Positions 1-8,634 are shown, counted from the first letter of the stretch. The stretch is 64,000 nt of DNA from Mycolicibacterium neoaurum (GCF_036946495.1 NZ_JAQIIX010000002.1:1736001-1800000), one strand, 5' to 3'. Translations and numbers: made by a program. Notes: a model not told the origin generated them from the sequence alone.

Positions 1-2151
1 GGTACCCAAGCCACCGGTCGCGCCATTGCCACCGGCACCACCGTTGCCGCCGTCGCCACCGGATCGGCCGGGGCCGCTGTCTGCACCGTTGCCGCCGTTG
101 CCGCCCCTGCCACCGTTACCGCCGGGCGCGCCGGTCTCGTCTGTCCAGGAACCGTTACCGCCCGATCCGCCGTTGCCGCCGTCGCCACCCCATCCGCTGG
201 TGCCGCTGACGCCGTTGGCCGTGATGACGCCGAAGAAGGCCCCGAGACCCGCCTCTCCTCCCAGACCACCGACGCCGGCGTCGCCCCCGTTGCCTCCATT
301 GCCGCCGTCGCGGCCGGGGCCGGTGGCGGTGCTGGTCGCGTTGACGCCGTTACCGCCGAGTCCGCCGTCGCCACCGGTTCCGCCGGTGCCGCCGTCACCA
401 CCGAGTCCGAAGATCATGCTGCCGTTACCGCCGCGACCGCCCTTGCCACCCGGTCCGCCCGCGGCACCGTCGCCGCCGTCGGCGCCGGGCGCCGAGCCGT
501 TCGGGCCGCGCACTCCGGCTTGGCCTTGGCCACCGTTGCCGCCGCGGCCACCGGCGCCGAACACCGCCAGCATTCCGACGCTGCCACCCGCGCCGCCGTC
601 ACCGCCGCCGCTGCCGCCCGCGCCGCCATCGCCGCCGTTGCCCATCCATAGGCCGCCGCGACCTCCGTTGCCGCCGTCGCCGCCGTGATCGCTCACGCCA
701 GTCCGCGGGGACGCACCGCCCACGCCGCCGTCGCCACCAAAGGCGAACACCGCCAGCAGTCCGCCGTTGCCACCGTCACCGCCGCGCCCACCGAAGCTGC
801 CCGCGCCACCGACACCACCCGTGCCCGCGCTGCCCCACAGCGACACCAGACCGGTGTCACCGCCGACTCCGCCGACACCGCCGGTCTGACCATTGAAGAT
901 CGCTGCCCCGCCGGCACCACCCGCGCCTGCGTTGCCCCACAGCAAGCCGCCACCGCCGCCGGAGCCACCCTGGCCGCCGCGATAGTTGCCGGTCGAGACA
1001 CCGCCGTCACCGCCGCCACCGCCGTGTCCGAGCAAGCCCGCCGCACCGCCGCTACCGCCGCGGGCACCCGTGACGGTTTCGGCCGCAGCGCCGCCGAATC
1101 CGCCGTCGCCGAACAGCATTCCGCCGCTACCGCCGTTGCCGCCGGCACCGCCGTTGTAGAGCGCCAGCCCGGCTCCACCGTCACCGCCATTACCGAAGAG
1201 GCCGGCGTTGCCGCCGTTGCCGCCACCCCACCCGTTGCCGCCACCGCCACCGAACAAGCCCCCATTGCCGCCGGTGCATGTGGTGGCACAGGTCTCGGCC
1301 GTCCAGGAGTAGCCGAAGCCCCAAAGGATGCCACCGTTCGGGCGGGCTGCGGTCCCGTTGCCGATGAAGAATGCGACGAGGTCTTCCAGCGTCGGCATGT
1401 AGAACGGGGGCAGATTCGGAACCACTGCCAGTGCGGCATTCGGAGAGATGATCGTATTGGCCACAACGATATTGGGTTGCAGGAGCTCATCGTTCTGCGC
1501 CGTCAGTGAGGCATCTTCGGTCTGCGTGGCCGCCCGTGGCGCAGACATCGTCGTCACTGCCGCGATGCGCTCGGTGGCTTTGATCGTCGGAGTGTCGGAA
1601 TCCCGCACGTCATGTGTGTCGAGGACCACCTCGGGCCTGCTCGACGGTGTTTCTGAGCGGGTCGACCCCGAGGTGTCGGTGTTCGCTCCGCCAGAGTCGG
1701 CGCCTGTCGAGATCGTCGACGCATCCTCGCTCTTTGCCGGATCTATGGCATCGGAGTCTTTCGAGTCAGAGTCCTTGTCCGTGCCGGACGTGGCACCGCC
1801 CGTCCTGTCGTTCCGGACAGCATTGTCGGCGCTGCCGGTGACACTGTCGTTCGCGGCATCGGCCTTCTTGGGTCCCGTGGATACCGAACCGGAATCGGTC
1901 GACCCCGAACGTTCTGGCCCCGTTGACGAACCGGTGTCCGAGCTTGCCGACGAGCCGGTGTCCGAACTTGCTGACGAGCCGCCATCGTCGGCAACGGCCA
2001 GACCGGCTTGCGGACCCAGAACCAGTGCCGCGCCGACGCCCGCCGAGGCAGCGCCGAGCATCAGCCAGCGGCGGACGGCGAAGTTCTCCGCACGGCGGTG
2101 CTTGCCGTTGCGCCTACGCCCTGCATTGCCCGGCTCGTACATCGTCGCCAT
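1..2151 (-). CDS. PGRS-repeat protein without a PE domain (partial, 3' end outside window)
   Basis: One continuous minus-strand frame runs to the window edge without a stop, giving at least 717 residues. The N-terminus is not a PE domain. It is a basic stretch (RRRNGKHRR, then VRRW) followed by a hydrophobic Ala/Gly/Leu segment ending near AVADD, which looks like an export signal. Next comes a Ser/Thr/Asp-rich linker of about 130 residues with a repeated SASSDTGS unit. A short ordered block holds QPNIVVANTIISPNAALAVV and FIGNGTAARPNGGILWGFGY with a CATTC pair. From about residue 270 onward the protein is PGRS-type GGxGGxGG repeats (GGDGGNGG, GGAGGNGG). The start at 2151 is preceded by GAGGA; in-frame ATGs at 2166 and 2142 are alternatives. 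PGRS domains are mycobacterium-specific and usually surface-exposed; the role here is unknown. Proline-rich open frames on the other strand are its mirror image. Confidence 0.8.
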   Translation of the reverse strand, partial: MATMYEPGNAGRRRNGKHRRAENFAVRRWLMLGAASAGVGAALVLGPQAGLAVADDGGSSASSDTGSSASSDTGSSTGPERSGSTDSGSVSTGPKKADAANDSVTGSADNAVRNDRTGGATSGTDKDSDSKDSDAIDPAKSEDASTISTGADSGGANTDTSGSTRSETPSSRPEVVLDTHDVRDSDTPTIKATERIAAVTTMSAPRAATQTEDASLTAQNDELLQPNIVVANTIISPNAALAVVPNLPPFYMPTLEDLVAFFIGNGTAARPNGGILWGFGYSWTAETCATTCTGGNGGLFGGGGGNGWGGGNGGNAGLFGNGGDGGAGLALYNGGAGGNGGSGGMLFGDGGFGGAAAETVTGARGGSGGAAGLLGHGGGGGDGGVSTGNYRGGQGGSGGGGGLLWGNAGAGGAGGAAIFNGQTGGVGGVGGDTGLVSLWGSAGTGGVGGAGSFGGRGGDGGNGGLLAVFAFGGDGGVGGASPRTGVSDHGGDGGNGGRGGLWMGNGGDGGAGGSGGGDGGAGGSVGMLAVFGAGGRGGNGGQGQAGVRGPNGSAPGADGGDGAAGGPGGKGGRGGNGSMIFGLGGDGGTGGTGGDGGLGGNGVNATSTATGPGRDGGNGGNGGDAGVGGLGGEAGLGAFFGVITANGVSGTSGWGGDGGNGGSGGNGSWTDETGAPGGNGGRGGNGGNGADSGPGRSGGDGGNGGAGGNGATGGLGT

Positions 2152-2166
2152 AAGTTCCTCAGCCAT

Positions 2167-2673
2167 CTGCCGATATTGACGCCGGCGACAATCACCGGGC
2201 GCACTGAACTGTAGGGCATAGGCGTCGTTTGCACAGCAAATGCCACGAAGTCGAAGACACATCGATTCACGGGCCGAACCACTCAAGCCGCGGATCGCGA
2301 GTGATCCACCAGATGCCCTACGAAAGATGAAGGCCAGGGCTTCGGTCGCATCGGGTTCCTCGCCAAAGAGCTTGGGGAGCCCTGTCTCACAACGGTTCAA
2401 CCCCCGGTCGATGAACATCGATACACGCTTACATCGACAGTCCACCCTACTGACGGCTATCTCGGGAGGAATCTCGCCGACGCAGTAAACCTGCCGCAAT
2501 TCGCCACGGTCAGGTTTCCAGCAAACTCGTGCGGTTTTCGCCCACCCCATGTCAGCCCGTCACTGGGCTATCCACCCGGTCATGACCGAGCCCGACCGGA
2601 CCTGCCCGCTTCTCGGCTGAACCGATGCGCGAAAATCTCCGGGTATCGCACGCTGGTGAAAGGCGGGAATCGG
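2167..2673. other. Intergenic region upstream of the PGRS gene
   Basis: About 500 bases without a convincing gene. On the minus strand a TACAGT hexamer at 2208-2213 could be the -10 box of the PGRS gene. Short open frames here lack ribosome-binding sites and recognisable protein character. Confidence 0.4.
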
Positions 2674-3015
2674 GTGACAGACGTCGAGGATCCAACGGGC
2701 GGGATGTGGAAAGTCCGGCGCAAGACGTGGTGGTTCCCGTCGAACGTCTTCGGCCTCAACGATGTCCTCGACGTCGTGTTGTTCGTGGTGCTGCTGCCCT
2801 TCTGGCTCGGCTGGCCGTTCTGGTTTCTGGCCAAGCTGCTCGGAGTGCCGTGGGTCATCGTGATTGAGCGCGGTGACGAGACAGTAGGCACCGAGCGCGT
2901 CAAGGGACTACGCGCGGCGAACCGACGCGTGAAGGTGATCACCGAATCCCTCAGGTCGACTGGTAGCTATCCCCCGGTCGACCCGGATGCCGGCACGTGG
3001 ACGGAATTGCGGTAG
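2674..3015 (+). CDS. Small membrane protein of unknown function
   Basis: A 113-residue protein with one long central hydrophobic region (roughly residues 28-62: VLDVVLFVVLLPFWLGWPFW, then FLAKLLGVPWVIVI), probably two closely spaced membrane segments, flanked by a Trp-rich basic N-terminus (KVRRKTWWFPSN) and a hydrophilic C-terminus with several Arg/Lys. I chose the GTG at 2674 because AAAGGCGGG lies just upstream; a GTG six codons earlier is possible. I do not recognise a named family. It stands alone, upstream of the small gene at 3208. Confidence 0.6.
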   Translation: MTDVEDPTGGMWKVRRKTWWFPSNVFGLNDVLDVVLFVVLLPFWLGWPFWFLAKLLGVPWVIVIERGDETVGTERVKGLRAANRRVKVITESLRSTGSYPPVDPDAGTWTELR

Positions 3016-3194
3016 CACGTCGGATTATCCGCACGGATCGCTCGCCCGGGAACGTCGAACATCGATGCACGAATACAGCTGCACAACGCGTTCACGTGGA
3101 AACGCCGGGGCTTTCGACGCAGGTTGACCGCTCGATTCGCGATGTTTCGGACGCGTTCTGGCACGCATGCCGGGCTTCGGCACTCGTCAACGTC

Positions 3195-3200
3195 TAGCGT
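3195..3200 (+). promoter_or_regulatory. Leaderless -10 box (TAGCGT) of the gene at 3208
   Basis: TAGCGT sits 7 nt before the ATG at 3208 and no Shine-Dalgarno lies between. This fits a mycobacterial leaderless transcript and supports that start. Confidence 0.5.
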
Positions 3201-3207
3201 GGACGAA

Positions 3208-3576
3208 ATGGGATTGTTCAGCCATGAGGAGGTTCGAGACCCGGACGACGGCGTGACCGGCAGCGCTGGCGGCGGGGCTGTTGCGAGGGCTCGCAGCGCT
3301 GATGTTGACCAATTCGCGTCAGATGACCCCGTGGTTGTTGGTCCGGGGATACCGCCAGACGATGGTTCGTGCGGCCAGTACGCCATTCAGTTTCACGTCT
3401 CGACGTCGATGCTCGTCGGACTGACACGTATTGCCGGTATGCGCGGGGTGAGCGTGCCGGAGGTGTGCCGTCAGGTCATCGGTGTGTTCGTTGCCCAACA
3501 GGAGGGCGAGTTGGGCGCGTTGCTCGCGGCTGAGGCCGAGGCGGCCGACTACCGACCGAGTTTGGGTGAGGCGTAG
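3208..3576 (+). CDS. Conserved small hypothetical protein (intact copy of a duplicated gene)
   Basis: A 122-residue soluble protein. Residues 1-55 are acidic and Gly/Ala-rich. The C-terminal half is ordered: QYAIQFHVSTSMLVGLTRIA, then SVPEVCRQVIGVFVAQQEGE, ending in an Ala/Glu-rich helix. The pattern of a short strand followed by two helices could suit a small DNA-binding fold, but I recognise no family. The ATG at 3208 is placed 7 nt after a TAGCGT -10 box. A second, frameshifted copy lies at about 6014-6374, with high identity in the C-terminal half. That shows the gene was duplicated locally and that the other copy decayed. Confidence 0.6.
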   Translation: MGLFSHEEVRDPDDGVTGSAGGGAVARARSADVDQFASDDPVVVGPGIPPDDGSCGQYAIQFHVSTSMLVGLTRIAGMRGVSVPEVCRQVIGVFVAQQEGELGALLAAEAEAADYRPSLGEA

Positions 3577-3663
3577 GCTAATCCGCCCAACGGGTATCCA
3601 GGCCAAAAGGTCTCCGGCAGAGCTTCTTTGGTCAGCTACACCTGATCTCACCGTGCCGGGTAG

Positions 3664-3669
3664 TAGCGT
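3664..3669 (+). promoter_or_regulatory. Leaderless -10 box (TAGCGT) of the methyltransferase gene
   Basis: TAGCGT lies 6 nt before the ATG at 3676, with no Shine-Dalgarno between. The hexamer is the same as that before the gene at 3208. Confidence 0.5.
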
Positions 3670-3675
3670 GCACGG

Positions 3676-4764
3676 ATGGCAACGACGCCGCTCCCCGTGG
3701 TACTGGCCACGCTCGCATTGCGACGCAGACTCAAGCAGTTCGCCGACAAGCTGGTGCCACCGCAGATCGCCATGCTGGACCTCGGCGAGGGTGTCGCCGG
3801 TGTCCAGATCGCCGCGTCCATCGCCGAACTCGGGATAGCCGATGCGCTCGCGGAGGGGCCGATGACAGCGGCGGCGATCGCCGCCCGGATCGGCTGCGAC
3901 GAAGAGGCCACCCATCGCTTGCTGCGTGGCGCCGTCGCGTGCGACCTGTGCACGATGGACCGCCGCACCGGTGCGGTGAGGCTGACCCGCATGGGCGCGG
4001 TGCTGCGCAGCGACCACGCTGCAACCTTGCAGGCCTGGATGCGCTACAAGGGCATGCGGTCGACCGTCGACGCCTGGGGCGAACTGGCCGCCAGCGTGCG
4101 AAGCGGTCGCGGCGCGTTCGAGATCGTGCACGGCATGTCGGTGTGGGAGTGGTTTGACGCGCATCCGGACGAGCGCGAGGTATTCGCCGCGACGATGCGC
4201 CAGGCCACCGACATCAGCGCCCGTGCCATCGCTCGGGTGTACCCGTGGCCCGACGGTGCCGTGGTGTGTGATGTGGCCGGCGGGATCGGCACGCTGCTGT
4301 CGGAGATCGTGGCCGGGTCGCGTGCGAACCTGCGCGGGATCCTTGTCGACAGTCCGGGCATGATCGCCGAGGCCGAACTGCTGCTCGCCGAACGCGGTGT
4401 CACCGACCGCATCGACCGAGTCGAGGGTGACATCTTCCGTGCCGTTCCTGTCACCGCCGACATCTACCTGCTCAAAGATGTCCTGCACGACTGGGACGAC
4501 GCCCGCTGCGCGAAGATCCTCGGCGCCGTGTCGGCGAGCATGCCCGTCGGCAGCAAGCTGGTAGTGATCGAGTATCTGCAGCCACCGAATCGACCGAATG
4601 CGTTCTCGCCGCTTCTCGACCTGCACACGTTGACCCAAAGGGACGGCGGACGCCTCCGCTCGTCTGACGAATTGTCGGCACTGCTCAACGCTGCAGGATT
4701 GAGGCCCACCGGCCGGGCGTTCTCTGTCGTGCCGCACGATCTCATCGAGGCGGAGAAGCTCTGA
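3676..4764 (+). CDS. SAM-dependent O-methyltransferase (Methyltransf_2 type)
   Basis: A 362-residue protein built like the hydroxyindole/hydroxyneurosporene O-methyltransferase family. The N-terminal winged-helix dimerisation domain (residues about 15-115) holds LGIADALAEGPMTAAAIAAR and the helix EEATHRLLRGAV. The C-terminal Rossmann SAM domain has the glycine loop VVCDVAGGIGTLLSEIV (about residue 195), an acidic residue after the next strand (ILVDSPGMI), and LLKDVLHDWDD, where the His-Asp pair matches the catalytic base region of the family. Such enzymes methylate hydroxyls of small aromatic or polyketide substrates; the substrate here cannot be read from the sequence. The gene stands alone and is probably translated from a leaderless mRNA. 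Confidence 0.85.
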   Translation: MATTPLPVVLATLALRRRLKQFADKLVPPQIAMLDLGEGVAGVQIAASIAELGIADALAEGPMTAAAIAARIGCDEEATHRLLRGAVACDLCTMDRRTGAVRLTRMGAVLRSDHAATLQAWMRYKGMRSTVDAWGELAASVRSGRGAFEIVHGMSVWEWFDAHPDEREVFAATMRQATDISARAIARVYPWPDGAVVCDVAGGIGTLLSEIVAGSRANLRGILVDSPGMIAEAELLLAERGVTDRIDRVEGDIFRAVPVTADIYLLKDVLHDWDDARCAKILGAVSASMPVGSKLVVIEYLQPPNRPNAFSPLLDLHTLTQRDGGRLRSSDELSALLNAAGLRPTGRAFSVVPHDLIEAEKL

Positions 4765-4913
4765 ACGCGTCTCGCTGAACGAGCAGCGGACAGCCAAACC
4801 TACCACCGGTATGAGACACATCACGCTCGATTCGGCGTGCGGATTCGGCTGCTGCCGACGTCTATTCAGGTAACTGAACAGAATCCCGGCACCGAGGAAG
4901 TAGGGCACATCGC

Positions 4914-5033
4914 ATGAGCAAACACCGCGGAATCGTCAGCCGTCTCTTTGAGGGACTCGGGCGTGTTACCTGGGGCGTCGTCAAGCACAAGGTGCGCGAA
5001 CGACGCGCCCAGCGGCAGCAACGCCAACGCTGA
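4914..5033 (+). CDS. Very small basic protein (39 aa), candidate
   Basis: ATG at 4914 opens a 39-codon frame encoding MSKHRGIVSRLFEGLGRVTW followed by a strongly basic tail rich in Arg and Gln. GAGGAAG lies 13 nt upstream, a rather long spacing. It is followed after 65 nt by the LapA-like gene on the same strand, so the two could share a transcript. The amphipathic, cationic character suggests membrane or nucleic-acid contact, but this is inference. It is too short for a secure call without homologues. Confidence 0.4.
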   Translation: MSKHRGIVSRLFEGLGRVTWGVVKHKVRERRAQRQQRQR

Positions 5034-5098
5034 CGGCACGAAAGCGCCTTGGCGACACGCCTTTAACTGCTAAACCCACTACTTGAAGGAGCATCATC

Positions 5099-5359
5099 AT
5101 GACCACTCCCATCGCAGATCGCACCCCCGGCCGCCGTTCTGGGCGCATCGCCACCAAGTTCGGGCTCATCCTCGCGGCAGTACTCGTCGTGGCTCTTGCT
5201 GTTTTCGCGCTGCAGAACACGCTTCACGCCACCGTCAACTTCCTTGGCTGGAACTTCGATCTGCCCCTAGGCATCTGGCTGCTCGGCGCCGCAGTCCTCG
5301 GCGCAGTCATCGCACTGATCGCCAGCGCCGCCCTTCGCGTGCGGCGCGCCATCAAGTGA
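5099..5359 (+). CDS. LapA/DUF1049-like small membrane protein
   Basis: An 86-residue protein with a basic N-terminus (GRRSGRIATKFG), a first membrane segment (about 22-42, LILAAVLVVALAVFALQNT), a short loop TVNFLGWNFDLPLG and a second segment (about 57-78), ending in RVRRAIK. The FxxQN motif after the first helix and the short strand-like loop before the second are characteristic of the LapA (DUF1049) family, known in E. coli for assisting lipopolysaccharide assembly. In mycobacteria the role is unclear. GAAGGAG lies 8 nt before the ATG. Confidence 0.75.
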   Translation: MTTPIADRTPGRRSGRIATKFGLILAAVLVVALAVFALQNTLHATVNFLGWNFDLPLGIWLLGAAVLGAVIALIASAALRVRRAIK

Positions 5360-5432
5360 GCCGGTGGGTTGGTTCATCGGCCTGCCGTTGGGCAATCCGC
5401 GCGGGCTTCGGGGTGACTGAGGCTCGTCGCGG

Positions 5433-5873
5433 CTAGTCCTCGTCCGATGCGGAGTCGCCGTAATGCCAAGACCGGGTTCGCACGGGGGTCACGTAGATAT
5501 AGGTGGCACCGGGTCGGGGCGCGGTGGGCCACTCGGACTCTGGCACGCCCCGCGAGCGGGCACCGTGTCGTGCCAGTTCCAGCGTTTCAGCGGGATCCCG
5601 AACGATGCGTGCGTGACCCTGGAACATCACTCCACGGATATCGGCCATGGTCGAGCCGTCTTCGAGCATGACGCTCACCCTCGGATTGCGCTCTATGTTG
5701 GCCACTTTGCGCGTGCCGTCCCGCACACCCATGACGACATCGCTGTCCAGCCGGAAGTATCCCAGCGGAACGGTGTGTGGGAATCCGTCCTCATCGATGG
5801 TGGTCAGGATCGCCCAGCCCGGACGGCTGTCGAGAAGCGCCGTGATTTCGTCGTCAGTGAGTTTGCGCGGCAT
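5433..5873 (-). CDS. PPOX-class split-barrel oxidoreductase (flavin- or F420-dependent)
   Basis: A 146-residue single-domain protein of the pyridoxamine-5'-phosphate-oxidase-like split-barrel fold. Landmarks are the N-terminal helix KLTDDEITALLDSRPGWAIL, the strand pair TTIDEDGFPHTVPLGYFRL, the central VRDGTRKVANIERNPRVSVM typical of the cofactor-binding edge, and a C-terminal TYIYVTPVRTRSW strand. Mycobacteria have many such proteins using F420 or FMN to reduce small molecules; cofactor and substrate cannot be decided here. The ATG is preceded by TAACCT at the spacing expected of a leaderless mRNA. The gene converges with the LapA-like gene. Confidence 0.8.
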   Translation of the reverse strand: MPRKLTDDEITALLDSRPGWAILTTIDEDGFPHTVPLGYFRLDSDVVMGVRDGTRKVANIERNPRVSVMLEDGSTMADIRGVMFQGHARIVRDPAETLELARHGARSRGVPESEWPTAPRPGATYIYVTPVRTRSWHYGDSASDED

Positions 5874-5879
5874 GTGACG

Positions 5880-5885
5880 AGGTTA
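5880..5885 (-). promoter_or_regulatory. Leaderless -10 box (TAACCT) of the PPOX gene
   Basis: On the minus strand TAACCT lies 6 nt before the ATG at 5873, with no ribosome-binding site between. Confidence 0.5.
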
Positions 5886-6013
5886 CGCGGGGGCGGCTCT
5901 CGACCGCATTGCAGCGAGAGCTTTGCGGCCACCCCCTCATTGTCGTCGGACTCGGAAAGCGGCGCTGCTCACGTTGTCGGATTCGTGGTTCAGCGGCGTC
6001 CAACACTGGCGGA

Positions 6014-6374
6014 TAAGACTTGTTCAGCCATGACGGTCCGGCGAATGCGTCCACAATGCTGCGGTTCGCGCCGGTGCTGGGATCGCTGCGAATGCACGAC
6101 GGGCTGATGTTGGCTCATTCGGGTCATATGATCCGGTCGGGGTTGGTCCGGGGATACTGCCCGAGGATGATCCGTGCGGTCAGTTTGCCGTGCAGTTTCA
6201 CGTGTCGACGTCCATGCTGGTCGGGTTGACACGTATTGCCGGTGAGCGTCCCGAAAGTCTGCCGGCAGATGATCGGTGTCCTCGTTGCCCAGCAGGAGGG
6301 CGAGTTGGGTGCGCTGTGCGTTGCTTGCTGCTGAGGCCGAGGTTGCCGAATATCGCCCGGGTCTATCATGCTGA
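6014..6374 (+). pseudogene. Decayed copy of the small gene at 3208
   Basis: DNA aligns along most of its length with the intact gene at 3208-3576. Shared stretches include the TTGTTCAGCCATGA start region, TTGGTCCGGGGATAC, CAGTTTCACGT, TTGACACGTATTGCCG and CAGCAGGAGGGCGAGTTGG. Relative to the intact copy there is an 11-nt deletion after ACACGTATTGCCG (about 6240) and a small insertion near 6320, so the reading frame shifts and stops early. The N-terminal half is also diverged. No single open frame covers the region. Confidence 0.65.
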
Positions 6375-6379
6375 AATAT

Positions 6380-6433
6380 CCTGCTGTGCATGGCTTTACA
6401 GACCTGATGGCACACCGCACCCTGCACAGCAGG
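6380..6433. repeat. Inverted repeat after the pseudogene
   Basis: CCTGCTGTGCA (6380-6390) is repeated as its exact reverse complement at 6423-6433, separated by 32 nt. It may form a hairpin. It lies in a gene-free stretch just after the decayed gene and could be a terminator or a remnant of an element; nothing else supports either. Confidence 0.35.
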
Positions 6434-6580
6434 CTTCCAGCAATGACTTTGGGCGTTCGTGCGAACGCTGGATCCGCATCCCAGGGCTGTCAAAGCGAAC
6501 GACGCTGGCACGACGCGGAATCAGACATCGTTGACGATGTGGCAGTTGCCTGTCAGTCCGATGCTGAGACGTCCCTCCGG

Positions 6581-8014
6581 TCAGAATCTGGTCTTACGGG
6601 CGCGCCGCCATGTCATCATAGCTAAGCCTAGGGCAGCACCGACGGCAACGAGCGCTAACCCCACCGAAACCGAAAACGCAGCGTGGACACCTTCAATCGT
6701 CACTGCGGCCCCCGGCCCGGCGACTGATTGCATCACGCCGATCAGCGCCGCTGTACCTGCGGCACCGCAGAGCTGTTGAGTTGTGCTGAATGTTGCGCTC
6801 GCATCGGGCCCTTGAACGGGTGTCACAGCGTCCAGGGCGACGGTCATCATCGGAGTGAGCAAGCCGGCGAGGCCAACGTGCAGTGCGATGAACGCCGCAG
6901 AGACTGTCCCGATCCCGCCTTCTTGGGGCATCACCGCGAAAGTCACTGTGGCGGCAAGGACGATCAGCGCCGCGGGGACCATGACCGGTGCGGCGCCGAT
7001 ACGGTCGACGAGTCGTCCCGACAATGGGGACAGCAGGGCAATCATGGCGCCACCGGGCAACATCATCAGACCGGTGAGGGTGCTGCTGGTGTGCATGACA
7101 TTCTGCAGAAGCAAGGGCACGATGCTGACCGTCGAGAACAGGATGGCACTCACTGCGGCCGCAGTCGTCATCGCCAAGGCGAATCTCGGTTCGGCGAAGG
7201 TACGTAGATCCAGGTAGGGAACGCGGCTGCGGGCCATTCTGACCTGACGTGAAACGAATACCGCGATCAACCCCAGTCCGCAGGTCAGGCATGCCCAACC
7301 AGTCGTGGCTTCGCCACTCTGGATGAAGCTCAGCCCGAGTACCGTCCCGCCGAAGGCGAGGACGGACAAACCCATCGACCACAGGTCCAATGGCGCCGAC
7401 TCGGTGCTCTGGTCTGCTGGCAATGACCAAGTACCGAAGAAGAGAACCGTCAGCGCCACCGCCAGGATGATCCAGAACAATCCGTGCCATCCGACCAGTT
7501 CCAGTCCGAATCCCGAGGTCGCCGGTCCCAGCGCAGGTGCCGCCCCGATAACAATCGACGCGGTGCCCATGACCGTCCCGCGCCGGTGGGCGGGTACGTG
7601 TTGGGCGATCGTGGTCAGGAGCGCCGGCATGACGAGAGCCGCCCCGGTCGCCTGGACGATCCGCGCCATCAGAAGTACCGCGAATGACATGGTGAGCGCA
7701 GCGCTTAGTGTGCCGGCCACGAAACCGATCATGGCGGTGAGGAACAGCCGGCGAACACCGAATCGACGCAGCAGGAATCCGCTCGCCGGGATGACACAGG
7801 CCATTGTGAGCATGTACGCACTGGTGACCCACTGTGCGATATCCGCGCTGACGCCCAGATCGTTCATGATTGAGGGCAGAGCCACGGCCAGGATGGTTTC
7901 GTTGAACACCACCAGGAACGCCGCCACCATCAGCGGTGTCAGCGTCCTGCGCAAAGAGATTGGTTGCGATTCGGTGGGTGCGGTGGGGTTGGTCACTGAG
8001 GGTCTTTCTTCCAT
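6581..8014 (-). CDS. MFS drug-efflux transporter, DHA2 (EmrB/QacA/LmrB-like) family
   Basis: About 477 residues with up to 14 predicted membrane helices. The first helix FLVVFNETILAVALPSIMND and the following WVTSAYMLTMACVIPASGFL with FGVRRLF match the DHA2 signature (motif D1 and the loop 2-3 region). LLMARIVQATGAALVMPALL carries the family R-x-x-Q-x-x-G pattern, and VIGAAPALGPATSGF corresponds to motif C of antiporters. It is predicted to expel small hydrophobic or cationic compounds with proton exchange. The ATG at 8014 gives a conventional N-terminus; a GTG at 8071 would add 19 residues, and neither has a clear Shine-Dalgarno. It follows a LysR gene on the same strand. Confidence 0.85.
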   Translation of the reverse strand: MEERPSVTNPTAPTESQPISLRRTLTPLMVAAFLVVFNETILAVALPSIMNDLGVSADIAQWVTSAYMLTMACVIPASGFLLRRFGVRRLFLTAMIGFVAGTLSAALTMSFAVLLMARIVQATGAALVMPALLTTIAQHVPAHRRGTVMGTASIVIGAAPALGPATSGFGLELVGWHGLFWIILAVALTVLFFGTWSLPADQSTESAPLDLWSMGLSVLAFGGTVLGLSFIQSGEATTGWACLTCGLGLIAVFVSRQVRMARSRVPYLDLRTFAEPRFALAMTTAAAVSAILFSTVSIVPLLLQNVMHTSSTLTGLMMLPGGAMIALLSPLSGRLVDRIGAAPVMVPAALIVLAATVTFAVMPQEGGIGTVSAAFIALHVGLAGLLTPMMTVALDAVTPVQGPDASATFSTTQQLCGAAGTAALIGVMQSVAGPGAAVTIEGVHAAFSVSVGLALVAVGAALGLAMMTWRRARKTRF

Positions 8015-8071
8015 GTTGGCGCGGGTGTGTTGGGGTCGAGCAATGTTCTGGTGAGCCCCTGCATCCGACAC

Positions 8072-8634
8072 GGCGTTCGAGTTGAGGTATGCACGATGTG
8101 TGCGGGCAAGGCCGACCGGGCGATGACGCTCGGAAACTGATCGGACAAACTTTGGTTAGTGCAGGCCCGGTATCAGTCGGGTTGCTCGGGCTAGGGAATG
8201 ACTGTCGCCCGTCGGCGAGGTACGAATGCTCAGAAGCCCGTTGCCTGGCTGGTACTTTCTGGAGGCGGTCGTGGGCAGGGAGTCCAGGCGTGCACTGCGC
8301 TGGGGGTTCTCGCGAACAGCGCGCACGCGTGTGGTCGCGGTCCTTGCGTAATGCACGATCCACGATTCCGCCGCCGGGCGATCACACACGCAACACAATG
8401 CTTTCCTCCTGGTGGCGGGCGCAGGTCGCCCCGTCGGGCGTCAGGTGCGGCGACGGAGGGGCGCCGAGCGACACCTTGGGGCCATACCGTCGTCAGCAAG
8501 TCTGCGCCAATATCGGGTATCGGGGAACGCCAGATTGCTGATGGCCGGTATAGCTAGAGCTGATACCGCCATGCGCCAGGAGGGCGACTCCTCGTTGTTG
8601 GCTCGAAACTGATTGTCATCCTCCAGACGCGAAG
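8072..8634. other. Gene-poor interval between the MFS and LysR genes
   Basis: About 560 bases. Open frames on both strands have no ribosome-binding site and translate into Arg/Gly/Pro-rich sequence typical of GC-rich shadow frames. It must hold the promoter of the MFS gene, but I see no clear element. Confidence 0.4.

Noticed and set aside
1..1300. Repetitive sequence resembling a repeat array
   Set aside because: The repeats are irregular GGx codons of a PGRS domain, without constant-length repeats and spacers as in CRISPR.
26..1509. Proline-rich and Ala/Thr/Arg-rich open frames on the plus strand
   Set aside because: They mirror the glycine-rich PGRS gene on the minus strand; GGC/GGT codons read backwards give long stop-free Pro or Ala frames.
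3085..3105. Sequence resembling parS (TTCACGTGGAAAC)
   Set aside because: Only the central core matches; too many mismatches in the outer arms to call a ParB site.
3319..4908. Long minus-strand open frame over the methyltransferase
   Set aside because: No family motifs and no ribosome-binding site; the plus-strand methyltransferase explains the stretch.
6693..8363. 556-codon minus-strand frame overlapping the MFS gene
   Set aside because: An alternative frame of the same DNA with Arg/Pro/Gly-rich composition; the MFS frame has clear membrane helices and motifs.
8089..8557. Short plus-strand frames between the MFS and LysR genes
   Set aside because: No ribosome-binding site, no conserved character, and frames on both strands are similarly open because of GC content.
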